NCBI GenBank assembly: GCA_009602735.1
Contig: WELA01000730.1
Location: 161,875 to 198,425 of the forward strand
Source of the DNA: Mesotaenium endlicherianum
Lineage: Eukaryota > Streptophyta > Zygnematophyceae > Zygnematales > Mesotaeniaceae
DNA: 36,551 bases
Direction: 5' to 3'
Within the stretch, counting starts at the first letter, position 1, and every line of letters starts with the position of its first letter. Shown one piece after another: positions 8,775 through 18,203 of this stretch. The notes below the pieces were generated by a model. It was given only the letters and a program-made list of their open reading frames with translations. It was not told where the DNA came from and did not search any database. A program made the translations under genes and the position numbers.

Positions 8775-10243
8775 TTCCCTTGGGTATGGTCATTGATCTG
8801 CGGAAGCAGAGGGTGACTTACCAGTCAACAGATTGGCAGCCGACAGGAGAAATTCGTGTGAAGATGGTTTGCACAGGAGAAGCAAACCACGGATTGCTAG
8901 ACTGCTGCGTTAACGACAGGTACCCAGAAGCCGCTGACAACCTCATGAAGCAAGAAGAGGAAGGCTATACGAGCATCAACATGCCAACACCCTTAGTATG
9001 GCAACCCCGACTCATGAAGCAGCTGGAAACTGTGAGTAATAGGGACCGCGGCCCGCAAGAGTTGCTGCCAGTACCCTACCCAGTTACCTCCACTGCAAAT
9101 TTAATGCCTAGAGTTGAGCCGCTGCCGCAAGGCATTGTCAGGATGGAAGATCCTTTTCGCAAAAGGGGAGTAGTGGTGTTGGAATTATTTGCCGGACTTG
9201 GGTCTCGGACCATAGCATTGATCCAGCGAGGAATACAAGTGGCCAAAGTCCTGTATGTGGACAATGACGACCACGCTTTTCTAGCATTCAAAGAAGTCAT
9301 GAGTCAGATGCAGAAAATGCATTATTTTAAAGGATTGGCGCCCGCATATAGCGATGTCGAGCGCATTGCCGAAGGCAACATTATTGATGTAAAGCCTGAA
9401 GGCCTGTATGGCTACAGGATTGACTGGATCTTTGCTGGATTTCCTTGTCACCCGTTTTCTCAAGCTGGAAACCGGAGGGGATTCAGTGATCCACGAGCAC
9501 AACACTGGGGATGGATGGTGAAAATCATCAGCATGCTGCGGGAACGACAGCACTACTACCCATCAGTGTTTGTGATTGAGAATGTGCATCCAGGAATGGA
9601 TTATAAGCAGATGAAGCCAGGAGAACCATGGCTGATTTTCGACTCCACTTTGGGCCATCATGTGCTAATCAACGACGCCAAGCACGAAGGATTATCCCAT
9701 AGGGCCAAGATATTTTGGATCAACGGCATGTCTATTGAGGTCCTGAGAGAGATGGAGGACATTCCACGGCGACCACCAACAGCCTTGACAGTGGAAGAGG
9801 CGCTGGCGGTGCATACCAGACCAGTGGCCAGGAGGGATTTTTATCCACAGTGTGTCATCAACGAACCAGGTCAGCCAAGGGTGGTATTGCCATCCTTCAC
9901 AGCATATCCAAAATCCCGAGCCTTCATAGAAGGTGGACCAAGAATGGTCAAAAACATGCATGAAAGAGACGCTGTTTGGAGAGGGCCCAGTGCGGTGGAG
10001 AAGGGCAAATGCCTTGGAATACCCGACATCATAGCTCGTCATACAGCCGGTGCTGTAGGGTCAGATGAAGCTGCAAAGATTTTCGGCAACATGATTGGGC
10101 AACACTCTATGACTTGGTTGGTAGAAACAATCATGACGTGGCAGCAGCTGACCTTCACTGACAAGCCTATGCAGAGGCCAAGACCAGTGACAATTGGGGT
10201 CAATGTGGTGCCAACGTCTGATCAGACATATACTTTTTTCTGA
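8729..10243 (+). CDS. Retroelement-borne DNA (cytosine-5) methyltransferase, DNMT3-like, fused to protease C-terminus
   Basis: The frame opens at a GTG (8729) inside protease sequence, so the natural protein was a Pro-DNMT fusion. The first internal ATGs are at 8786 and 8864, both upstream of the catalytic domain. Numbering from 8729: protease end LLGTEAL/GMVIDL 9-24, linker ~30-145, motif I VLELFAGLGS 150-159 (AdoMet binding), motif IV FPCHPFSQAG 238-247 with catalytic Cys240, motif VI ENV 284-286, motif VIII LSHRAKIFW 322-330, target-recognition region ~335-425, motif X GNMIG 453-457. All key motifs are in canonical order, which excludes rearranged plant DRM enzymes. LINDAK...HRAKIFW most resembles DNMT3-type enzymes. 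No chromo, BAH, PWWP or zinc-finger reader domain is present. Such enzymes methylate DNA at cytosine with AdoMet. DNMTs carried by retrotransposons are reported in charophytes and dinoflagellates. The ~500-codon frame has no stops although the upstream protease is broken, so this domain may have stayed functional longer. Confidence 0.88.
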   Translation: MHSDGSRELLGTEALIPLGMVIDLRKQRVTYQSTDWQPTGEIRVKMVCTGEANHGLLDCCVNDRYPEAADNLMKQEEEGYTSINMPTPLVWQPRLMKQLETVSNRDRGPQELLPVPYPVTSTANLMPRVEPLPQGIVRMEDPFRKRGVVVLELFAGLGSRTIALIQRGIQVAKVLYVDNDDHAFLAFKEVMSQMQKMHYFKGLAPAYSDVERIAEGNIIDVKPEGLYGYRIDWIFAGFPCHPFSQAGNRRGFSDPRAQHWGWMVKIISMLRERQHYYPSVFVIENVHPGMDYKQMKPGEPWLIFDSTLGHHVLINDAKHEGLSHRAKIFWINGMSIEVLREMEDIPRRPPTALTVEEALAVHTRPVARRDFYPQCVINEPGQPRVVLPSFTAYPKSRAFIEGGPRMVKNMHERDAVWRGPSAVEKGKCLGIPDIIARHTAGAVGSDEAAKIFGNMIGQHSMTWLVETIMTWQQLTFTDKPMQRPRPVTIGVNVVPTSDQTYTFF

Positions 10244-11493
10244 ATTTAAACTCATAGGACTACCTCTCCACAAAATTTCAAAATTTGAATATAAGTCTAA
10301 CACTCAAACGAGATCGTCACTTTGTGCCTCACGCACGTAGGACGCACACGCGCTCAACACGTATCAAGCTCCCGCGCCTACAAATGGCACATGCTTAAAT
10401 TCCTGATCTGAAACTTGACTATGACTCAAGGCAGGCCTCATACTAGGCCTCTCACATCATGTAGGACTTCTAGTGAAAATATTACCCACTCTCTCCTAAG
10501 TAGGCAAAAAGTAGCCAAAATCTGCCAACTTCTACCCTCGCGCTCGCCTACTTGTAAAACCCTCAAACATAGACAGATTTGAGTATCTTCCAAGCTCTTG
10601 CTCTCAAACTTCTTTCCACTTCACATCTCTTAGTTATAAATTAACTCATGGGACTGGCTTGACCCTGCTTACAAGCACTATAAACAACTATAACACTCCC
10701 CCCCCTCATCATGAAGGTAAGGCGCTTACCACTCGACTATCCAAGTCCAGATTTTACGCCTCTCTCGTGCTTGCTTGTATAGGCGCTGATTCTCCTAGCT
10801 TCATGTCCAAGTCTTTGTCATATATCTCCAAATTAGACAGGACATATCAGTCCCATAACACTTGGTCTCCTCCTCATAGGTCCGTATCCACAAAGTCGTA
10901 GTCTCCATCAAGCGACGATAGTAGTCTTCACAAGGCATGAGCGTGTAAGCTCGCCAAACTCCATCATAGTCTCCTTCTTGGCTAGATGCTCACTCCCACA
11001 TACTCCTAGTCCTCCTTGAAGGTAAGCCTTGGCACCAGGCTCCAAGAAACACATTTGGAACACCTCCAAGAACTCCATAACTTGGGCATACGCACATACT
11101 CTTAGTTCTTGCACCTCATCTTGTGCACGCACACACATGGTCTTGCAAGCGGGCTTCTCTTGAGCTCACTTTCTAGGAGCTCCTCCACTTGAGCAGTTGG
11201 GGTCTGCTCTATATATGAGCAAGGGGATCATACACCTCTACTTGCTCCACCAGCGATGCGCGCTCGCCAAGGTTGTTAGGACGCACGCTTGCTACATGCG
11301 ATGACCAGGCCAAGGTCACCAACACAAGCGCTTCTCCTTCACCTTCACCTTCCCGCGTCGCTTCTTTGCTAGCGGGCTGAAGATGGCTACTTGTGGTCTT
11401 ATCTACCTCCACCTATTTCACTATCTTCACTTGACCATACTCCTCCTTGGTCTTCACTTGACCCGTGCACTAAAGCACTAGAGGATAGGCTAT
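10244..11493. other. Non-coding; possible end of a minus-strand LTR at ~10695
   Basis: No gene is supported in 1.25 kb; minus-strand frames at 10908-11138 and 11209-11412 show no recognisable domain. At 10690-10707 the plus strand reads ATAACA followed by CTCCCCCCCCTC. In minus orientation this is a polypurine tract directly followed by TGTTAT, the arrangement expected at a 3' LTR. The other LTR end was not found. The right end abuts the 3' LTR of element B. Confidence 0.4.
10696..10707 (-). other. Possible polypurine tract of an unassigned LTR element
   Basis: GAGGGGGGGGAG on the minus strand lies directly before TGTTATAG, a plausible LTR start. No coding sequence of that element is recognisable to the right, so this is tentative. 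Confidence 0.3.
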
Positions 11494-11667
11494 TGTGACG
11501 TTTCTGCTTTTCGAGAGGATCTTTTCCTCGGTCTTCAAGGAATATTTAATTGAAGTGGAAAGAAAATCTACATACTTGTGCAAATTGACAAATCCTCGAG
11601 AAAGCGAAAATGAAAATTAACGTAAACTGTGTGCTTGTGAGAGTTGCACTCACAATGACTCTACAGG

Positions 11668-11675
11668 TATTTATA
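11668..11675 (-). promoter_or_regulatory. TATA box in element B 3' LTR
   Basis: TATAAATA in the sense orientation of the element. The homologous place in the 5' LTR is GTATATATAC (17870-17879), so a TATA-like core is conserved in both LTRs. It would start transcription ~145-175 nt before the LTR end. Confidence 0.55.
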
Positions 11676-11945
11676 CTTGCACACTGTGAGGCACTGGAGT
11701 GCTTCGAGTCACCACCTAGGGCACTGGTTCATGTCAACGAAATCAGGCAAAAGGGTACGACCCATTTCGGCTGAATGCTCAAAACGCGCCGTTTGGCCGT
11801 TTGGAGACTTTTTGACGGTTTCCGAAAAACCGTTTCGCGCCAAACGGGCGTTTTCGCGTTCTCCCGACTTTCCAAGAAGTTGCGACTGTTCGCGGAGTCG
11901 CGTACACATGCTTTCGTCATGAACCGGTAGTTTAAAAAGCTACTT

Positions 11946-11998
11946 TGGCCAATCGGTTAGGTGTGAACGCTTCACTGACAAGTCGCGTGTTCGAATCC
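11946..11998 (+). promoter_or_regulatory. tRNA-like Pol III promoter (box A + box B) inside LTR
   Basis: TGGCCAATCGG (box A type) and GTTCGAATCC (box B/T-loop type) lie about 43 bp apart from start to start, as in a tRNA gene. The flanking bases do not form a complete cloverleaf, so this is a tRNA-derived or tRNA-like module, not a functional tRNA gene. It is antisense to element B. Confidence 0.55.
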
Positions 11999-12441
11999 GC
12001 TCGGATGCAAAGCGACTTTGCATATTTCGTTTCGTCTGACTCTTACGGCTATTTGTTTGTGTTAATGATACGGCTGTTTGTTCGTATTAACGACTGGTCG
12101 TAAATTCAAAATTTGTGACTGAGCATTATTCGAAATAATGACAATCAAAATAACTTAATCAAACAATGATTGATTAAGTCATCATCTCATAATTTAATCA
12201 AAGTAACTTTATGAATAATTATGTCATACTTTTGCGAAGTAGTCAAATTACGTTACGACGCTTTTTGCAATAGAATCTCGGTCGTTTCGCCAATCGACTG
12301 GGAATTAATCGGCACACGCGTGTGACGAATAATTGAATGTGATGCAATCATTTATCAAATAATGTATGATAAACAGTATAACGTATTTTAGGAAATTTGG
12401 GAAAATGTCCAAAATACGCCTAAAAAGCTCAAATCGTTACA

Positions 12442-12460
12442 CTCCTCCCCCCTTAAAAGA
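12442..12460 (-). other. Element B polypurine tract
   Basis: In the minus sense TCTTTTAAGGGGGGAGGAG directly precedes the 3' LTR start TGTAAC. This is the standard position for the plus-strand DNA primer of an LTR retroelement. Confidence 0.85.
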
Positions 12461-12582
12461 ACTTAACGTCCTCGTTAAGCGTACGTCTTTCAAGTTTTAA
12501 ATGTGTCAATATTAGCCTTGGCTAGCGGAAAGCACTGGTGAGCGATTGGACTACGCATCATGACAGTGACGGAAAAGAGCGA

Positions 12583-14086
12583 TTAGTTTGCCGCGTCTCT
12601 TTTGCGTTTGTTCCTTGGCTTACGAATTGCACCGAGTAGCACACTTGCCGTCGTACAGAGCTGTTGAACGATAGCCCATCGTAACCAATATTGTTGAACC
12701 AGGTCCTTACAATTAAGTAGGAATTCGTCCTGAGGTTCGTACGAGTTCCAACTGGAATCGTAATCAAGCCACTTTATCAAAAGCTCCACGCGTAGAGGCT
12801 TATGATGAGTGTAGCGGTGTCCTAAGACCTCCTCTACATCCCAGGCCTTATCATCATCAGCGAGTTCCAATTCGGGTGCTTGTGGCTTATAGCGGCCATT
12901 GGACCTAAATAGCTTAAGTAAACTGACATGGAACACAGGATGCGTTCGCCCCATGTATTCAGGCAAATCCAGTCGGTATGCAACAGGGCCAACCTTTGCG
13001 ATAACGATAAAAGGGCCTACCCAGCAAGGCAGAAGCTTGCACTTTCCTGGGTGCTTGAGTTGGAGGTTTTTAGTTTGCAAATGTACTTTATTGCCAACTT
13101 GAAAACTTAACTTAGTCCTGCGTGTGTCAGCAAACGTTTTCTGCCGATCTCGAGCAGCGGCTAAAGCCAGCTTCGCGTTTTTGTGCACCTCTTGAAGAGA
13201 ATGGACAAATAGGCGTGCAGTTGGCACTCTCATGGTTGACAGCCCCGCCTCAGCGTAAACGACGCGCGTGAGAGGAGTGTGCGGATGTTGCCCATAGTCA
13301 AGGAAAAATGAAGTTTCCTTAACACTTTCCTGATAAGCATTATTAACTGCGAACTCTGCGATTAAAAGGAGGGTGTCCCAGTCGTCTTGGCAAGGATTAA
13401 CATAATGCCTAAGGAACTGTTGCAAAACGCGGTTCATTCGTTCTGTCTGACCATCGATTTGAGGATGGAAGCTAGTCGACATCTTAAGTTTTGTGCCGAA
13501 GTGCGAGCAAACTTCCTGCCAGAATTGGCTCGTAAATCTAGTGTCACGATCACTTATGATCTCTTTCGGCATGCCATGCAACTTGAACACGTGATCTACG
13601 AAGAGACGCGCGGTCTCGACGGCATCAAGTGATGGTTTAGTGGCCACAAAAAGTACCATCTTAGTGAAACGATCTACGACCGTTAACACCCCATTGTGTC
13701 CTCTATCGGTGTTAGGCAATTCCACGACAAAGTCGAGGCTAATGCTTTCCCAAGGAGCACATGCAAGTTCCAATGGTTGCAACTTCCCAGCTGGCAACGT
13801 GTTGCTCGGCTTATTCCTTTGACTTGTTGCGCAGTTGACGATGTACTCGGCAACATCAACCTTAAGGGACGGCCAAATGTACCCTCGGCGCAAAGTGTGT
13901 GGTTTTGGTAATTCCATGGTGACCTGAGTAAGAAGAGTCATGCGCTTCTCGTAGTAGCACATGTCTTACTCGGCCTTCTGGGACAGCAATGCGCCCATTG
14001 TGCCACCAAGAACCGTCCTCAAACAAAAAGTCTGAGTGTTCTTTCCTTTTATCCATACTGTCCATCGTCACGGCTACATCGCTCAA
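12583..14086 (-). pseudogene. Element B integrase with C-terminal chromodomain, frameshifted
   Basis: Two overlapping frames encode one integrase. The first (14086-13862) carries the start of the HHCC zinc-binding region (LLREAHDSSYSGHHGITKT). The second (13962-12583) carries the rest: CATSQRNK, catalytic core LDFVVELP, SDRDTRF and DGQTER (DD35E triad), the GPF/Y-like segment WVGPFIVIAKVGPVAYRL, and a chromodomain (WDVEEVLGHRYTHHKPLRVE...WLDYDSSWNSYEP). The chromodomain places the element in the chromoviruses, whose integrases are guided to marked chromatin. A frameshift near 13900-13960 and an upstream stop separate it from RNase H. The protein ends in a basic RKPRNKRKRD tail. Confidence 0.85.
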
Positions 14087-14095
14087 GTCAGTTCC

Positions 14096-14815
14096 CTAGA
14101 GATCTAGGAAAAACGGATCTTTGAGATAGCCCTCATGAAATAGTTGATGCAGGTCAAGTACTTCACAGGTTTGCATGCTACCCAAATCGGGTTGGCCCGC
14201 GTCACCAGGCCGTGCAACGCCAGTCGTCTGGGGGGGTACAGCAGAATCAAGGGTGGCCGCCCTTGAAACCTGACCGTTTCGTCCTTGCAAACTAGCAACA
14301 GTCCCCAACATCAAGTGGTGAAGGGGAATTCGACTTAGAGGGTCCGCAACATTATTGCGACCAGGGCGATACGACCAGTTAAAGTGGAATCGTTGCAAGA
14401 ACTCAGACCATCTCGTCTGGCGCCTCGATAGCGTTGGCTGTATTTGAAAGCAGGGATTTGGGCAGTGATCCGTAACCACTGTTGAACCCTTGCAGCCTTC
14501 CAAATAACATCGCCAAGTCTTTAAAGCGTATATGACTGCCCAGAGCTCCTGCTCTGTCGTTGAGTAATTTTGTTCGGCAGGTGTCAGCTTTCGACTATCA
14601 AAACTGATAGGCTTGCCTGCCTGCAGCAAAACAGCCCCTATTCCAACACCGGACGCATGGGCGACTACCTCGTAAGGCAAGTTGGGACCGGCTAACGAAA
14701 GAAGTGGCGCATTAGTGAGTGCATACTCAATGTGCTCAAACGCATGGTGCGTATTCTCATCCCAAGTGAACGGCTTATCTTTCCTTGTCAGAGCAGTGAG
14801 TGGCGCGGCCATCAT
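14096..14815 (-). pseudogene. Element B RNase H domain
   Basis: A 239-codon frame with RNase H landmarks: ASGVGIGAVLLQ, the TTEQELWAVIYALKTWR helix with its catalytic Glu, VVTDH with a catalytic Asp, then the RPGRNNVADPLSR segment. The first catalytic position, normally TDAS, reads AHAS, so that Asp is lost. It is separated from RT by a TAA after NYFCKFM (a probable CAA to TAA change) and from integrase by another stop. The following ~80 residues are the usual low-conservation linker. Confidence 0.8.
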
Positions 14816-14824
14816 TGAATAACC

Positions 14825-15858
14825 TTACATAAACTTACAAAAGTAATTAGCAAACTCGAGGAATGAACGTACAACATGTACATCTTTTGGGACAGGCCAG
14901 TCAGCGACGCACGCAATTTTGGCTGGGTCAGGGCGCACCCCTTTCGAACCCACTATATGTCCCAAGTACCTCAGTTCATCCTTTAGGAAGGAACATTTCT
15001 TGAGCTTAGCGTACAGCTGTTGCTCACGAAGGATTTGCAACACCAACTCGAGGTGCTTGTAATGCCCGTCCCTGTTCTTTGAATAGACGAGGATATCGTC
15101 GACGTAAACCTGGACAAGGTTCCCCAAGTAAGGTCTAAACAAATCGTTGATTGTACTTTGGAATGTTGCTGGTGCATTGGTAAGTCCAAAACTGAGGAAT
15201 TGTATTGGAAGTGCCCAATAGGCGTACGAAACGCTGTTTTGGGGACATCCTCTGGTGTGATTCGAATTTGATGATAGCCTTGGGCTAAGTCAAGCGAGGA
15301 CAACACGCACGCCCCCTGCAACAAATCAAACAAATCATCAGTGCGAGGCAACGAGTAGCGGTTCTTGACCGTTATGTTGTTCAACGCACGATAATCAATG
15401 CACATTCTAAGCGTCCCATCTTTCTTTTGAACAAATAGGATGGGGGCGCCGAATGGAGAAGAGCTCGGATCAATCCATCCTTTCTCCAGCAAGTCGCTAA
15501 TTTGGTCTTTCATTTCGTTCATCTCCAACGGGCTTAGGCGATAAATTGGTCGCCAAGTCGGTTGAGAATTGGGAAAGAGAGGGATTGTATGTCCAATACC
15601 CCTGTCAGGCGCAAGCCCGGCGGGTATTTCACTTGGAAACACTGATTTGTACTTTTGCAAAAGAGCAAAAAGTTCAGCTGTGAGGGTTTCCTCACGACCA
15701 GTAACGTCTATCATTGGCTCTTGCGTAAAGAGCGTAGTTGAAGTTGCTGGGGAATCGGGTCTTAGTAATCCAAAGAAAACATTTTGACCGTGGTTTGCCA
15801 AACGTCGAGCTTGCTTTATGGACAATAGAAGAGTCTTTGAAGGACTATCCAACGCCAT
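14825..15858 (-). pseudogene. Element B reverse transcriptase, frameshifted
   Basis: The upstream frame (15858-~15195) has [59 protein letters not shown] and [12 protein letters not shown]. The downstream frame (15142-14825) has the catalytic YVDD ([14 protein letters not shown]) and the thumb/connection LGHIVGSKGVRPDP. The link is broken by a one-base loss near 15195, just before the [10 protein letters not shown] motif, which reappears in the other frame. Not translatable as one protein. Confidence 0.88.
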
Positions 15859-15873
15859 AGCGGGCTTAAGGGA

Positions 15874-16542
15874 CTAAAGGGTAAACTTCTTGGTCCCCTT
15901 GCGTACAATGCATGTCTTTTGACTAAAGTCAAGCAATGCACTTGTTTGCGTAAGCCAATCATTACCAAAAACTGCGTCGATTCCATGCGGCAATTCAGTG
16001 ACGTAGAATTGTACGTGGCCGATGTATGACTGCACTTTTACTCGCAACTTAATCGATCCGATAATACAAACTAACAAGCCATCGCCAAGGCAAAGGGTCT
16101 CGTCCTTGAGTATTGGAAGCAACTTCATCCCTTGTGCAAAACGTGCACTAATGAAGCTTACTGATGCGCCTGAATCAATGACTGTGAAGCATGAACTGCC
16201 TGAAACTTTCGCGTCAAACGTCATGCTTAACCCCAAAGAAGCATTATGCATCACCAACAACGTCCTCGCCGTGAGAGGAATGTGGGAAATGTGGAGGTCC
16301 TTTTTCAAAATCCCATTTTGCATTGCTGTCCTTACGCGTAACCGAGTAATCGGGTTAGAGTACGCGCGAATATGTGTAAATGCACTAATATAAGTTGGTG
16401 CAAGACACTTATGCATTTTCCTTAATCGAGATAAGTGTGCGTAACACTTGGCAAGGTTAGGATCATGCGGCTGGAAGTGCAAGAACATGGTATCATGGAT
16501 GCACTCGAGTTCCTCAAACTCGTCAAAGCTCAACACTTGCAT
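15874..16542 (-). pseudogene. Element B aspartic protease region
   Basis: A 222-codon frame carrying a Gag-Pro linker and a retropepsin-type core: VIDSGASVSFISARF (catalytic DSG), then FGNDWLTQ near the C-terminal part. It ends at a TAG at 15874-15876 where the homologous codon of element C is CAG (C reads RKGTRKITLQSLKP). The frame resumes beyond the stop into RT. The true start lies upstream and is lost with the replaced gag. Confidence 0.82.
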
Positions 16543-16621
16543 ACTAATATATTCCGAACGAAATATATCAATATCAGGTATGCCAGAGTGAACAAGAACC
16601 TTTGGTGCGAGCGCACAAACA

Positions 16622-17260
16622 CCTAGAGTTTCCTACTCACTAAGTAGTGTTGGCAACAACTCAGAAGAAATTGGCACTTATCAAGTTAAATGCAATGTCA
16701 ATCTTGACATGATTTGAGTGAGAGTTGTGATAAGCAGGGCAGTGTTCTTAACGTTTTCAAGCTCAAATCCATGTGAGAGGGGTGAGTCACAAATGGACGA
16801 GATAGAACAGATGCAAAAGCATTGTGCCAAAGCAATAGAGAAAGGGAAACAATCCACAAACTCAAATGATAAGCGACAAAATCAACCCAATGTCAAAGAA
16901 ACATGTCAAATCTGGTCAAAATGGGACCAAATACGGACGACAAGGTTTTGAATCCAGAAATTGTGCGCGCGAGTCAATTCTCGTAGAATGACAACAAGTG
17001 CGACAATGTCATGGAAGAGACCCGTGGGCAAAAATCCTTTGTGTATATCACAACACGCGCATAGCAACCAAGAACACAAGGTGGGTGGGATGGGTGGGGA
17101 TGAGAAAGAAAGTCCCCTATGGACCCTTTTGGTGTGCAACGGTGCAAAAAGCCCCAAACGGGTGCAGATTTTGACTTAAATATGTGCAAGGGACTGAAGA
17201 AATAGGAACCCTTCACCACAAAAGTCGAAATCGTCTGAAAAAGAAACAAGCGGCGTTGTT
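16622..17260. other. Non-coding block replacing gag in element B
   Basis: Element C carries its gag zinc-knuckle region between the homologous flanks (20090-20690). Here the two elements stop resembling each other at about 16640 and resume near 17265. The ~600 bp has no long frame and no gag motifs on either strand. Either gag was deleted and filler inserted, or B descends from a gag-less derivative. It may contain a small unrelated insertion. Confidence 0.6.
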
Positions 17261-17326
17261 AGTAACGGCGAAAAAAGAAAGGTTCAATGGAAAAAACTCC
17301 AACAGCGCCTAGTTGGCCTAAGGGAC

Positions 17327-17426
17327 CGTTGAGGTTGTCGCCGTGGCCAGCGGCAAGAGCGGCATCATTGCAGTTGCACCAACAACGGTTGCGTTGGCGC
17401 CGGCGTAAGGATTTTTCCGGAAATCC
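17327..17426 (-). other. Highly conserved leader segment of the B/C family
   Basis: About 125 bp around these positions are nearly identical to 20720-20850 in element C, while the surrounding leader is more diverged. It includes complementary GGATTT...AAATCC and TTCCGGAA elements and a GCAACCGTTGTTGGTGC segment. Leader conservation in a retroelement suggests an RNA function such as packaging or dimerisation, but coding constraint is not excluded. Confidence 0.4.
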
Positions 17427-17471
17427 TAGGAAACGCTGGAAAATGGAGAAAAAATACCCCGTCAAAAGTGG

Positions 17472-17629
17472 CTACGAGAAGCGACCGTAGGTTCAGAGCA
17501 GAATTGGGATGGGTGACCGTCCAGTTTGAAGAATTGCCCCAAACACATTTCTACGATAAGCGACCGTAGCCCAGGGCAGTACTGAGATGGGTGACCGTCC
17601 AATACCAAAAATACCCCGAAATATGTTTT
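17472..17629 (+). repeat. Two tandem 5S-rRNA-like units (79-bp period) in element B leader
   Basis: Unit 1 (17472-17550) and unit 2 (17551-17629) both read CTACGA.AAGCGACCGTAG ... GATGGGTGACCGTCCA. Unit 2 matches the 5S rRNA internal promoter closely: AAGCGACCGTAGCCC at the box A place, then AGTACTGAGATGGGTGACC at box C (plant 5S: AGTACTAGGATGGGTGACC). The 5' third of 5S is missing. A TTTT (Pol III terminator type) follows unit 2. Orientation is opposite to the element. One copy persists in element C (20890-20968). Confidence 0.65.
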
Positions 17630-17680
17630 CCCAGAATGTATTCCAACCACTAAAAAAAAAATTCCTTGGAGAAACCGAGA

Positions 17681-17695
17681 TTGGCTCCGATACCA
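17681..17695 (-). other. Element B primer-binding site (initiator-Met tRNA type)
   Basis: In the minus sense TGGTATCGGAGCCAA lies one base after the 5' LTR end. It matches the usual plant initiator-Met PBS, TGGTATCAGAGC, with one A-to-G difference at position 8. Confidence 0.85.
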
Positions 17696-17869
17696 ATGTG
17701 ACGTTTCTGCTTTTCGAGAGGATCTTTTCCTCGGTATTCAAGGAATATTTAATCGAAGTGGAAAGGAAATCTATATACTTGTGCAAATTGACAAATCCTC
17801 GAGAAAGCGAAAATGAAAACTAATAGAATTTGTGCTTGTGAAAGTTGCACTCACAATGACTCTTGCAAG

Positions 17870-17879
17870 TATATATACT
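17870..17879 (-). promoter_or_regulatory. TATA-like core in element B 5' LTR
   Basis: GTATATATAC, flanked by CTTGCA/TGCAAG arms that make a wider palindrome. It aligns with TATAAATA of the other LTR. Transcription would run leftward through the PBS. Confidence 0.45.
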
Positions 17880-18149
17880 TGCACAACGTGAGGCACTGGA
17901 GTGCTTTGAGTCACCACCTAGGGCACTGGTTCATGTTCAACGAAAAACGGTTGAATTGGACATAACCAAGTCGGCCTAATACTCCCACCGCGCCGTTTGG
18001 CCTTTAGGAGACTTTTCGACGGCTTCCAAAAAACCGTTATACGCCAAACGGGCGTTTTCGCGTTCGCGCGACTTTCTGAAAAGTCGCGATTGCTCGCGCG
18101 GTCGCGTACGGATTAATTCGACATAAACCGGTAGGGATAGTAACGACTT

Positions 18150-18203
18150 TGGCCAATCGGTTAGGAGTGAACATTGTCAGCGAAAGGTCGCCGGTTCGAA
18201 TCC
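18150..18203 (+). promoter_or_regulatory. tRNA-like Pol III promoter in 5' LTR
   Basis: TGGCCAATCGG and GGTTCGAATCC, the second copy of the module at 11946-11998. Both boxes are conserved while the bases between have changed, and here the T-arm stem pairs better (GCCGG with CCGTC, one mismatch). Conservation of exactly the two boxes favours function over chance. Confidence 0.58.

Larger units (their letters stand above)
6870..10243 (+). mobile_element. Element A: gag-protease-DNA methyltransferase retroelement, partial
   Basis: Gag-like and aspartic-protease coding sequence runs directly into a cytosine-C5 methyltransferase on the same strand, so the methyltransferase is cargo of an LTR-type retroelement. 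No reverse transcriptase, RNase H or integrase follows: the next ~1.2 kb is non-coding, and the next pol sequence belongs to element B on the opposite strand. A is therefore non-autonomous by design or has lost its 3' half. No LTR, PBS or PPT could be assigned. It differs in sequence from the B/C and G/H families, apart from a shared DLGAL motif in gag. Confidence 0.75.
11494..12441 (-). repeat. Element B 3' LTR
   Basis: A 948-bp direct repeat of 17697-18686. On the plus strand it starts TGTGACGTTTCTGC and ends CGTTACA, giving TG...CA termini. A TATAAATA on the minus strand (11668-11675) sits where the core promoter of this LTR is expected. A tRNA-like Pol III promoter lies within it on the plus strand. 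Confidence 0.92.

Noticed and set aside
10700..10775. Box A-like TAGTCGAGTGG on the minus strand near 10740
   Set aside because: A tRNA D-arm resemblance without box B; followed by the G-tract. Not enough for a tRNA or SINE call.
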